Positions 50,267-58,393 of a DNA stretch of 64,000 bases are shown one piece after another. The translations under genes were made by a program, and so were the position numbers. The stretch's first letter is position 1, and each line of letters starts with the position of its first letter. Source of the DNA: Bradyrhizobium sp. WSM3983 (GTDB taxonomy: Bacteria; Pseudomonadota; Alphaproteobacteria; Rhizobiales; Xanthobacteraceae); assembly GCF_000473045.1 (NCBI RefSeq), contig NZ_AXAY01000010.1, positions 62,001 to 126,000 of the forward strand, read 5' to 3'. The notes beneath the pieces are model-generated. The model searched no databases, was not told where the DNA came from, and was given only the letters and a program-made list of their open reading frames with translations.

Positions 50267-52392
50267 GATGCAAGCTCCATCGCTGCGATGATTTTGTCCC
50301 GCGTGATCGGCAGGTCGCGCACGCGCACGCCGAGGCAATCATGGACCGCATTGGCGATCGCCGCCGTCACCGGGCCGTGCGCGGCCTCGCCGGCGCCGAC
50401 CGGCTCGATCTCCGGCCGCTGGATGATCTCGACATCCACCATTGGCGCCTCGCTGAATGTGAGGATCGGATAGTTCGTCCACGAGGTCGATGTGATGCGC
50501 GTCCGGTCGAAACGGACGCGCTCCTTGAGCACCCAGCTCGTCGCCTGGATCGCGCCGCCTTCGATCTGGTTGATGACGCCATCCGGATTGATGGCCTCGC
50601 CGACGTCGACCGCAAGCGTCAGCCGCCTCACTCGGATGTCGTCGGCGCCTTCGACCTCGGCGATCGCGGCGCAATAGGCGCCCGTGTTCTTGTAGCGGGC
50701 AAAGCCGACGCCGTGGCCGATGCCGGATCGTCTCTCGGGCTTCCATCCCGCGCGTCGCGCCGCGGCGCGAATGACCTCGCGTGCGCGCTCGTCGCTGAGG
50801 TAGCGCAGGCGGAATTCGATCGGGTCTTCGGCGCGCAGGGCTGCGATCTCGTCGAGCAGGGATTCGATCGCGAACACGTTGCCCTGTGCACCGAGGGTCC
50901 GTAGCGCCGAGGTGCGCACCGGCATGGTCAGCAGGCGATGGCTCGTAATCGTCCAGGCCGGGAGGTCGTAGAGCGGAACGGAGTTGCGGTCGCCGCCGCC
51001 CCCATTGGCGGCCGGCGGATTTGTCGAGATCATGCGGGGGTAGGGATTTGCAATCTCGGATGCGGCGAGCAGCGCGGGCTGTGCCGCACGCCCGGGCCGC
51101 GCCGCGTGGCCGTTGCTCCAGATCGCATGGCGCCAGCCGACGATCTCGTTGTCCACATCGAGATCGGCCTCGATCTCGATGGCCATCGCGGCACCAAACG
51201 GCGTGTGAGACATCTCGTCGTGGCGCGACCATTGCACTCGCACCGGACGGCCGCTGGCGGCTTTCGCCAGCAGCACGGCGTCGAGCGCGACATCATCGGC
51301 CGCATTGTGCCCGTAGCAGCCCGCACCCTCCATATGCTCGACGACGATGTTTTCGGCCGACAGCTTGAGCACGATCGCGAGATCGGCGCGGAGCAGATAG
51401 ACGCCCTGGCTGTGCGTCCAGACATGGACCCGGTCGCCGTCCCATTGCGCCATTGCGCAGGACGGCGCGATCGAGGCATGTGCGATGTAAGGGCGGGTGT
51501 ACTGCCGGCGGAGCGTGCGCGTAGCCTTTGCCGCAGCCGCTGCCCTGGTATCGATGACCGTGGTCTCGACCGGCTGGCTTCTCAAGAAGCCGGCCAGATC
51601 GCTTTCATCCGGCAGCGGCTCGCCGGCCGACCATGTCGCGCCCTTGCGTAAGGCTTTCAGCGCGGCTTCCGCCGCAGCCTCGCTGTCGGCGACGACGCCC
51701 GCAAAGCTGCCGTCGCGGACGAGCGCAATGAGCCCGGAAACAGCGCGCGCGGCCGCTTCCTCGAGCGCGATCAGCTTGGCGCCGGAGATATCCGGCCGCA
51801 GCAGGCGTCCATGCACCAGCCCCGGCAACGTGCAGTCATGGATGAAGCGCGGCCGCGCGAATACCTTGTCGGGAATGTCGACGCGCTGGATCGAATGCCC
51901 GGCCACGCTGCGTGTGACGGCGGACTTCGCTATGGTGCCTGCAGTCACATCGTGGTCGAGGGAAACGTCACCCGACAGCTCCCAATAGCTGGTCCTGACG
52001 TTCCCCGGGGCCGAGATCGTGCCGTCAGCGACGCCGAGCAGTGCCGCATCGACACCAAGACGCTCCGAGGCTGCTGCGAGAAAACGCTGGCGCACCTCGG
52101 CGCAGGCGTGGCGCAATGCGCGGCCGGATTGCTGAATCGACAGGCTGCCGGAGGTGACGCCTTCGTTCGGGCTCGCAGCCGTCGAGGCGCGGATCATCTC
52201 GATGCGTCCGATCCCGACGTCGAGTTCGTCCGCCGCGATCTGCGCCAGCGCCGTGACGATGCCCTGGCCGATCTCGACCTTGCCAGGCGAGATCGCCACG
52301 CGGCCTTCGCCGGTGAACCTCACCCAGGACGACAGTCTTGGATTGGCGGCCAGGCTGACCGGCAGTTTCGGGGCAGGGGACGGCGCACTCAT
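50263..52392 (-). CDS. Molybdenum hydroxylase, molybdopterin-binding large subunit (xanthine dehydrogenase family, IorB/NicB-like)
   Basis: The 709-residue subunit lacks the usual N-terminal targeting helix and starts near the binding core. It shows RVAISPGKVEIGQGIVTALAQIAADEL, RRQYTRPYIAHASIAPSCAMAQW, HMEGAGCYGHNAADDVALDAVLLA and, near the end, EPVGAGEAAHGPVTAAIANAV, in which GE-A-H-G holds the catalytic glutamate. Such enzymes hydroxylate N-heterocycles (nicotinate, isoquinoline) or oxidise aldehydes with water as oxygen donor. It pairs with the 2Fe-2S subunit upstream, with ATGA overlap. The missing cytochrome domain leaves the electron acceptor open. Confidence 0.88.
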   Translation of the reverse strand: MSAPSPAPKLPVSLAANPRLSSWVRFTGEGRVAISPGKVEIGQGIVTALAQIAADELDVGIGRIEMIRASTAASPNEGVTSGSLSIQQSGRALRHACAEVRQRFLAAASERLGVDAALLGVADGTISAPGNVRTSYWELSGDVSLDHDVTAGTIAKSAVTRSVAGHSIQRVDIPDKVFARPRFIHDCTLPGLVHGRLLRPDISGAKLIALEEAAARAVSGLIALVRDGSFAGVVADSEAAAEAALKALRKGATWSAGEPLPDESDLAGFLRSQPVETTVIDTRAAAAAKATRTLRRQYTRPYIAHASIAPSCAMAQWDGDRVHVWTHSQGVYLLRADLAIVLKLSAENIVVEHMEGAGCYGHNAADDVALDAVLLAKAASGRPVRVQWSRHDEMSHTPFGAAMAIEIEADLDVDNEIVGWRHAIWSNGHAARPGRAAQPALLAASEIANPYPRMISTNPPAANGGGGDRNSVPLYDLPAWTITSHRLLTMPVRTSALRTLGAQGNVFAIESLLDEIAALRAEDPIEFRLRYLSDERAREVIRAAARRAGWKPERRSGIGHGVGFARYKNTGAYCAAIAEVEGADDIRVRRLTLAVDVGEAINPDGVINQIEGGAIQATSWVLKERVRFDRTRITSTSWTNYPILTFSEAPMVDVEIIQRPEIEPVGAGEAAHGPVTAAIANAVHDCLGVRVRDLPITRDKIIAAMELAS

Positions 52393-52859
52393 GACGTCGC
52401 CATCTCCGATGCGGCCCGCAGCACCGCGCGCACCATGCGATTATGCGACCCGCAGCGACACAGATTGCGATCGAGCGCCGTCCTGACCTCCGCCTCCGTT
52501 GACGACAGATTGCGCTTGAGCAGCGCTGCCGCGCTGATCAGGATCCCCGAGACGCAATAGCCGCATTGCATCGCCTGCTCGGAGATGAAGGCGCGTTGCA
52601 GCGGATGCGGTTGCTCGGCCGTGCCGAGGCCCTCCAGTGTGACGACGTCCTTGTTCGCCATCGACCACATCGGCATGTCGCAGGAGGCCATTGCACGGCC
52701 ATCGACCATGACATGACAGGCTCCGCATTCACCGGCGCCGCAGCCGAAATGCGGACTGGTGATTCCAAGCCGGCCGCGGAGCGCATCGAGCAGCGTCTGG
52801 TCCGGATCGGCATCAACTGAAACCGTCGCGCCGTTGAGGTGGAATTGAATGGCGGGCAT
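52389..52859 (-). CDS. Molybdenum hydroxylase, 2Fe-2S subunit
   Basis: The 156-residue protein has the plant-type cluster motif CGAGECGACHVMVDG with a later Cys in MASCDMP, and the second cluster in QCGYCVSGILIS and CRCGSHNRMV. These pass electrons from the Moco site. The ATG at 52859 is 13 bases behind the binding-protein stop. Together with 50263-52392 it forms a two-subunit hydroxylase without a FAD subunit. Confidence 0.92.
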   Translation of the reverse strand: MPAIQFHLNGATVSVDADPDQTLLDALRGRLGITSPHFGCGAGECGACHVMVDGRAMASCDMPMWSMANKDVVTLEGLGTAEQPHPLQRAFISEQAMQCGYCVSGILISAAALLKRNLSSTEAEVRTALDRNLCRCGSHNRMVRAVLRAASEMATS

Positions 52860-52872
52860 GATCGGTGTGGCC

Positions 52873-53847
52873 TCAGGGCTTGTCGAACTTCTTGACGACA
52901 TCGGCCCATTTCGCGATGTCGCCCCGCAGGAACTTGTCGAACTCCTCCGGTGTCATCGACATGGGCACGGCACCTTGCTCGGTCCAGAGCTTGACGATGT
53001 CCGCCCGCTTCACCATCGTGTTCACGGCGGCGTTGAGCTTGTCGATGACAGGTTTCGGCGTGCCCGCCGGCGCCATCAGGCCGAGCCAGATCGTCGCCTC
53101 ATAGCCTGCGACGCCCGCCTCGCCAGCAGTCGGCACATTGGGCAGCACCGCGGATCGCTGCTGGCCGGTGGTCGCGAGCGCGCGGACCTGATTCTCTCCA
53201 ATGTTCGGCGCCATCGCCGGCACCGCGTCGATCATCATCTGCACCTGGCCGCCGATCACGCCGCTGCGGGCCTCGCCGCTGTTGCGATAGGGGACGTGGA
53301 CAACGTCGATGCCGGCCATCGCTTTGAACAGCTCGCCGGCCATGTGGTACGGCGTGCCCTGGCCGGAAGAGGCGTAGTTCAGTTTGCCGGGCTGCGCTTT
53401 GGCGAGCGCAATGAACTCCTGCAGCGTTTTCGCCGGAACTTGCGGGTTCACCACGATGACGAGATCGGAATAGTTCACCGGCGCGATCGGCGCCAAGTCG
53501 CGCATCAAATCGTATTTGCGTTGCTCCGGCGTCAGCAGCGATTCATTCGCGGTCTGGGTGTTGGACATCATCAGCAGCGTGTAGCCGTCGGCCGGCGACT
53601 TCACGGCTTCGACCGTGCCGATGACGCCGCCCGCGCCGGTGCGGTTCTCGACCACGAAGGGCTGGCCAAACCGCTCCTGCAGCGCTTGGCCGATCAGCCG
53701 AGCCGCGACGTCGGCCGGCCCACCCGCGCCGAAGGGCACGACGATGCGGACCGCGTGCGCAGGATAATCTTGCGCCAGGGAGGGGCTTGCGGAGAATGCG
53801 GTGAGCAGGCCGGCGGCCAGCGCCAGCATCAATTGTCGGGCCCTCAC
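52873..53847 (-). CDS. Tripartite tricarboxylate transporter (TctC/Bug) substrate-binding protein
   Basis: From GTG 53847 (GGGGAGGT upstream) the product is 324 residues with signal peptide VRARQLMLALAAGLLTAFSA, cut after SLA. The mature part has the Bug pattern YPAHAVRIVVPFGAGGPADVAARLIG, RTGAGGVIGTVEAVKSPADGYTLL and VHVPYRNSGEARSGVIGGQVQMMID. It probably binds the acid or heterocycle used by the hydroxylase encoded next. No TctA/TctB genes are present. A very long open frame runs upstream to 55530, but that part lies opposite the next gene and is a shadow. Confidence 0.9.
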   Translation of the reverse strand: MRARQLMLALAAGLLTAFSASPSLAQDYPAHAVRIVVPFGAGGPADVAARLIGQALQERFGQPFVVENRTGAGGVIGTVEAVKSPADGYTLLMMSNTQTANESLLTPEQRKYDLMRDLAPIAPVNYSDLVIVVNPQVPAKTLQEFIALAKAQPGKLNYASSGQGTPYHMAGELFKAMAGIDVVHVPYRNSGEARSGVIGGQVQMMIDAVPAMAPNIGENQVRALATTGQQRSAVLPNVPTAGEAGVAGYEATIWLGLMAPAGTPKPVIDKLNAAVNTMVKRADIVKLWTEQGAVPMSMTPEEFDKFLRGDIAKWADVVKKFDKP

Positions 53848-54081
53848 ACCCACCTCCCCGCACTCGTTCTTGTTGGCCGGCACTGTAGCGGCAGCGGGCG
53901 CAGACTGTCGACGCCTCACAAAGTCGATTTCGGACGGAATATCGGGCCGTTTTCGGTGGGACCACGGGGCATTTCGCGATCGCGGGAGGAACACGCCACG
54001 CGCACGGTTTGAGCATTTTGCATGGGCATTGCCGGATAAATGCCCTCGGCTGCCCGGTATTTTGGTGTTACGAAATTGACC

Positions 54082-56172
54082 ATGAACCAGCACGCCAAGA
54101 TCGAGATCCGCCACTCCACCTGTCCGCACGATTGTCCGTCGGCCTGCGCGCTCGATATCGAAGTGGTCGAAGGCCGCAGCATCGGCCGCGTCCGCGGTTC
54201 GAAAAAGCAGACCTACACGGCTGGCGTGGTCTGCGCCAAGGTCGCTCGCTACGCCGAGCGCATCCATCATCCGGAGCGCGTGACGTTTCCGATGCGCCGA
54301 ACGGGTGCGAAGGGCTCCGGCCAGTTCGCGCGGATTCCCTGGGACGAGGCGCTGGACGAGATCGCCGATCGCTTCAACCAGGCCGAGCGCGAGTTCGGCG
54401 CGGAGTCGATCTGGCCGTACTACTACGCCGGCACGATGGGGCTGGTGATGCGCGACGGCCTCAACCGTCTCACGCATGTGAAAAAATATTCGCGCTTCTA
54501 CCAGACGATCTGCGCCAATGTCGGGCGCATTGGGTTTGCGATCGGCACCGGCAAGATCGCCGGCGTCGATCCGCGCGAAATGGCGCTGTCCGATCTCGTG
54601 GTAATCTGGGGCACCAACCCCGTCAACACCCAGGTCAACGTGATGACGCACGCCGCGCGTGCGCGGAAGGAGCGCGGCGCGAAGATCGCTGCCGTCGACA
54701 TCTACGACAACGAGACGATGAAGCAGGCGGACATCAAGATCCTGCTGCGGCCTGGCACTGACGGCGCGTTTGCCTGCGGCGTGATGCATGTGCTGTTCCG
54801 CGACGGCTATGCCGACCGCGCCTACATGGACAAGTACACCGATTGCCCCGCCGAGCTCGAGGCGCATCTGAAGACACGCACGCCGGAATGGGCCTCCGCA
54901 ATCTCTGGCGTGCCGGTGGCGGAGATCGAGGCCTTCGCCAAGGCCGTCGGCGAGACCAAGCGGACCTTCTTCCGGCTCGGCTACGGCTTCACCCGTTCGC
55001 GCAACGGCGCGACGCAAATGCATGCGGCGAACTGCATTCCCGCGGTGACCGGCGCCTGGCAGTACGAGGGCGGCGGCGCCTTCTTCAACAATTACGCGCT
55101 GTGGCACTTCAACGAAGCCGTCATCGAAGGTCATGACGCGATCGACAAGACCACCCGCGCACTCGACCAGTCGCAGATCGGCCGCATCCTCACCGGCGAT
55201 GCCGAGGCCCTGCTCGGCAAGGGCCCGGTCAAGGCGATGCTGATCCAGAACACCAACCCGATGACGGTTGCGCCAGAGCAGGCGCTGGTGCGGCAGGGTT
55301 TTGCGCGCGAGGATCTGTTCGTCGCGGTGCACGAGCAGTTCATGACCGAGACCGCGCTTATGGCCGACATCGTGCTGCCGGCGACGATGTTCATGGAGCA
55401 TGACGACCTCTATTATGGCGGCGGCCACCAGCACATCTCGGTCGGCCCAAAACTGATCGACCCGCCCGGCGAATGCCGCTCCAACCACCAGGTGCTGCAG
55501 GCGCTGGCGCCGCGGCTTGGCGCGAGGCATCGCGGCTTCGAGATGACGCCGCGCGAGTTGATCGACACGACGCTAAAACTCAGCGACCACGGCGACATCG
55601 CCGGCCTCGAGGCCGACATCTGGCGCGATCTGCAGCCGGACTTCCGCACCTCGCATTATCTCGATGGCTTCGCTCATCCCGACAACAAATTCCACTTCAA
55701 GGCCGATTGGGCGCATCCGCCGTTCGGCCAGACCATGGGCGACTTCGACAAGATGCCGTCGCTGCCGGACCATTGGGCCGTGATCGAGCACTCCGATCAG
55801 GCCCATCCGTTCCGGCTCGCGACCAGCCCGTCGCGCAGCTTCCTCAACACCACCTTCAACGAGACCCCGTCCTCGCAGGCGCGCGAAGGCAGAGCGAGCG
55901 TGATGATCCATCCGCTGGATGCGGCCGCGCTCGACATCGCCGACGGAGACGCCGTGACGCTCGGCAACGCCCGCGGCGAGACCACGCTGATCGCCGCACT
56001 GTTTGAGGGCGTGCGGCGCGGCGTGCTGATTGCGGAGTCCGTGCATCCGAACAAGAATCATATTGGCGGTCGCGGCATCAACATGCTGACCGGTGCGGAC
56101 ACCATCGCGCCGATCGGCGGCGCTGCGTTCCACGACAACAAGGTCTGGATCAGGAAGGCAACTGCTGCCTGA
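54082..56172 (+). CDS. Molybdopterin-dependent oxidoreductase with N-terminal 4Fe-4S site (DMSO reductase family)
   Basis: The 696-residue enzyme begins with the cluster motif CPHDCPSACALDI and a fourth cysteine in GVVCAKVARY. Moco-domain pieces follow: QTICANVGRIGFAIGTGKI, LVVIWGTNPVNTQ, RLGYGFTRSRNGATQMHA and, near the end, ATSPSRSFLNTTFNETPSS. This is the layout of formate-dehydrogenase- and polysulfide-reductase-like catalytic subunits. It lacks a signal peptide, so it acts in the cytoplasm. No small Fe-S partner gene is adjacent. The gene is divergent from the hydroxylase operon (234 bases apart) and is followed by an enoyl-CoA hydratase gene. Confidence 0.88.
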   Translation: MNQHAKIEIRHSTCPHDCPSACALDIEVVEGRSIGRVRGSKKQTYTAGVVCAKVARYAERIHHPERVTFPMRRTGAKGSGQFARIPWDEALDEIADRFNQAEREFGAESIWPYYYAGTMGLVMRDGLNRLTHVKKYSRFYQTICANVGRIGFAIGTGKIAGVDPREMALSDLVVIWGTNPVNTQVNVMTHAARARKERGAKIAAVDIYDNETMKQADIKILLRPGTDGAFACGVMHVLFRDGYADRAYMDKYTDCPAELEAHLKTRTPEWASAISGVPVAEIEAFAKAVGETKRTFFRLGYGFTRSRNGATQMHAANCIPAVTGAWQYEGGGAFFNNYALWHFNEAVIEGHDAIDKTTRALDQSQIGRILTGDAEALLGKGPVKAMLIQNTNPMTVAPEQALVRQGFAREDLFVAVHEQFMTETALMADIVLPATMFMEHDDLYYGGGHQHISVGPKLIDPPGECRSNHQVLQALAPRLGARHRGFEMTPRELIDTTLKLSDHGDIAGLEADIWRDLQPDFRTSHYLDGFAHPDNKFHFKADWAHPPFGQTMGDFDKMPSLPDHWAVIEHSDQAHPFRLATSPSRSFLNTTFNETPSSQAREGRASVMIHPLDAAALDIADGDAVTLGNARGETTLIAALFEGVRRGVLIAESVHPNKNHIGGRGINMLTGADTIAPIGGAAFHDNKVWIRKATAA

Positions 56173-56298
56173 GGCGCGCTCGCGCTTCGTACTGATTTGC
56201 GTCGAGGCGCTAAAGCGACGCCTTCTGACAGATTGCCCTTGCACCGCGCACCCGGGCTGCCGCAAATGGCTGCAAAACGGGAGCAAGGATATAGCGTC

Positions 56299-57081
56299 AT
56301 GACCGACACCACAGGCGTCATCACCGAGAAGCGCGGGCAGGCGTTCTGGATCACCATCAACCGGCCGGAGAAGCGCAACGCGCTGAACGGCGACGTGATC
56401 GCGGGCATCGCACGTGGCTATCGCGACGCGCATGAGGACAAGGACGTTCGCGTCATCGTGCTGACCGGCGCGGGCGACAAGGCGTTCTGCGCCGGCGCCG
56501 ACTTGCAGAACTCCGGTGCGGCCTTCGCGATGGATCATTCCAGGCCGAATGTCGATTATGCCGACCTGCTGCGCCTGTCGCAGAACGCGACCAAGCCCGC
56601 GATCGCGCGCGTCAGCGGCGTCTGCATGGCCGGCGGCATGGGCTTGCTGTGCATGACCGATATGGCGGTGGCGGCGGATCATGTCATCTTCGGCCTGCCC
56701 GAGGTGAAGGTCGGCGTGTTTCCGATGCAGGTGTTGAGCCTGTTGCAGGAGATCGCACCGCGACGCCTCGTCAACGAATGGGCGCTCACGGGCGAGCCGT
56801 TCGACGCGAAAGCCGCGCAGGCCGCGGGCCTTTTGAATCACGTCGTGCCGACCGCCGAGCTCGATGCCAAGGTCGACTGGCTGATCGGCCGCATCGTCGA
56901 CAAATCCCCGACCGCGATCCGCCGCGGCAAATACGCCATGCGCGCCATCGCCTCGATGTCGTTCGACGAGAGCATCGCCTACACCGAAAGCCAGATCGCA
57001 CTGCTCGCCATGACCGAGGACGCCAAGGAGGGGCTGAAGGCATTCGGCGAGAAGCGCAAGCCGGTCTGGACGGGGCGGTGA
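56299..57081 (+). CDS. Enoyl-CoA hydratase/isomerase family protein
   Basis: The 260-residue protein shows the crotonase hallmarks: ITINRPEKRNALNGDVIAGI, oxyanion segment DKAFCAGADLQ, SGVCMAGGMGLLCMTDMAVA and an acidic residue in FGLPEVKVGVFP. It is 127 bases behind the molybdopterin oxidoreductase gene and may be cotranscribed, though the coupling is loose. ATG 56299 is chosen over the upstream in-frame start at 56197 because of the domain start. Confidence 0.88.
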   Translation: MTDTTGVITEKRGQAFWITINRPEKRNALNGDVIAGIARGYRDAHEDKDVRVIVLTGAGDKAFCAGADLQNSGAAFAMDHSRPNVDYADLLRLSQNATKPAIARVSGVCMAGGMGLLCMTDMAVAADHVIFGLPEVKVGVFPMQVLSLLQEIAPRRLVNEWALTGEPFDAKAAQAAGLLNHVVPTAELDAKVDWLIGRIVDKSPTAIRRGKYAMRAIASMSFDESIAYTESQIALLAMTEDAKEGLKAFGEKRKPVWTGR

Positions 57082-57102
57082 GGGGACGCACCCACCGCTG
57101 TC

Positions 57103-57197
57103 ATGCCCCCCGAAGGCGGGGCATCCAGTAAGCCGCGGCCTATCGGCCTAATCACAGCCGTCTCTGGAATACTGGATCGCCCGCCTTCGCGGGCGAT
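57103..57197. repeat. Palindromic intergenic repeat (REP/BIME-like)
   Basis: A GC-rich hairpin with GCCCCC and CGGGGC arms at 57104-57122 and a perfect 9-bp hairpin ATCGCCCGC-CTTC-GCGGGCGAT at 57176-57197 flank a spacer whose ends GCATCCAGTA and TACTGGAT are inverted. The layout is that of dispersed repeats common in Bradyrhizobium intergenic regions (family memory). It may act as a transcription-end structure for the hydratase gene. Confidence 0.75.
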
Positions 57198-57362
57198 GAC
57201 ATCGAGAGTGCGGCGAGCACTCACCACGCGCTCGCAATGACGGAGGGCGCAGCGCGGCCATCGTGATCCAATTCACGGCTCAAACAGCAGGCACACCTTC
57301 TCATTCTCGCGGCGCAATTCGCCCGAGCTTTGCTTGATCTCTCCACCCTCTTGACCAAGAGG

Positions 57363-57477
57363 GCGCAGGGAAGGCCGGGTGCTGACCTCGCACCCGCGGT
57401 CCGCTGCGCGAAGATGTAGCGCAGGAAAACCGCACAGCAGCATACAGGTGGTGCCAATCACTCGGCCTTCCCTGCGC
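57363..57477. other. Large structured intergenic element (multi-branched stem)
   Basis: A perfect 14-bp outer stem GCGCAGGGAAGGCC/GGCCTTCCCTGCGC (57363-57376 with 57464-57477) encloses two inner hairpins: GGGTGC/GCACCC (57377-57382 with 57390-57395) and CTGCGC/GCGCAG (57404-57409 with 57419-57424). This is a cloverleaf-like fold either at RNA or DNA level. The sequence resembles, from memory, an element found repeatedly in Bradyrhizobium genomes. It is not a tRNA. A palindromic mobile repeat or non-coding RNA is possible. Confidence 0.7.
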
Positions 57478-57964
57478 GATGGGTTGACGGCTTATGCCGT
57501 GCTCTCCCGGGAGCCGAATTCCTTCTGGCCTCCCTCGCCCCGCGAATTGACGATGCGGTTGACCCGGTTGGGCGCTCCACACCTCCGCGACAGGCTTGAC
57601 CGTAGCAACGACGGCCAGGACCACACGGTTTTGCCGTACGCGCGCATCGCCTGGTGCCACAGGGTCTCGCAGCCGTGTGCACACGCGCCGCAAGAATGTT
57701 GGCGAGACGAACTGAACAGCGCCGCTCGTCCGCACGCGGCTTCGGGCTCACAGGGACTACCCGCCCTGCCCGCACCCCTCGTGCCGACGCTGCCGCGTCC
57801 ACCGCAAACCCGGCTCGCAATTCGTGACGACGTACGATCGCCCCTCAAGGATGAGCCGGGATAGCGCGACACATACGCTATTTCCGAATTTCGGTAAAGC
57901 GAAATATTTTTGCAAAGAAGGGTTGACGGCGGAATGGGTGTTTCTAACCCACCGTACGAGACCT
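57478..57964. other. Non-coding stretch behind the structured element
   Basis: I find no supported gene here. Some open frames exist but have no signature. Near 57880-57930 the sequence turns AT-richer. The segment probably belongs to the same repeat element as the stem to its left. Confidence 0.5.
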
Positions 57965-58393
57965 CTAACCCGCGTTGGCCTTCAGGCCGGCGGCCTGGAT
58001 GCCGGCGACCGCACAGGCTTCGTCATTGTCAGACGTATCACCGGAGACGCCGACAGCGCCGAGCAAGGTCGTGCCGTCCATGATCAGGACGCCGCCGGGG
58101 ACCGGCACCAGCGCGCCCTTGGCGATGGTGTTCACGGCGTCGATGAAATAGGCCTGCTCCTGTGCCCGCTGGTACAGCGCGCGCGAGCCCATGCCCATCG
58201 CAAGCGCGCCATAGGCCTTGCCGTGGGCGATCTCGGCGCGCATCAGGCTGGTGCCGTCCTGGGCTGCGGCGATCTTGAGCACGCCGCGTGCGTCCAGGAT
58301 GGTTACGACCAGCGGCTTCAGCTTCAGCTCGGTGGATTTGGCGAAGGCGGCGTCGAGGATCTTTCGGGCGGTGTCGAGCGTGAGGTCAGCCAT
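57965..58393 (-). CDS. GlcG/HbpS-like haem-binding-fold protein
   Basis: The 142-residue protein has the family pattern LTLDTARKILDAAFAKS, VVTILDARGVLKIAAAQDGTSLMRAEIAHGKAYGALAMG and VPVPGGVLIMDGTTLLGAVGVSGDTSDNDEACAVAGI. Relatives (GlcG, HbpS, PduO C-terminal) are often coded next to glycolate or diol oxidation genes. Its ATG overlaps the stop of the FAD/Fe-S dehydrogenase by 8 bases, so the two are one operon. Confidence 0.88.
   Translation of the reverse strand: MADLTLDTARKILDAAFAKSTELKLKPLVVTILDARGVLKIAAAQDGTSLMRAEIAHGKAYGALAMGMGSRALYQRAQEQAYFIDAVNTIAKGALVPVPGGVLIMDGTTLLGAVGVSGDTSDNDEACAVAGIQAAGLKANAG

Noticed and set aside
53848..55530. Very long open frame on the minus strand upstream of the TctC-like gene
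   Set aside because: It lies opposite the well-supported molybdopterin oxidoreductase gene, has histidine/arginine-rich composition typical of an antisense shadow and hides the proper signal peptide and GTG start at 53847.
57363..57477. tRNA gene
   Set aside because: The element has a branched stem, but its arm lengths do not fit, and there is no anticodon arm or T-loop sequence.
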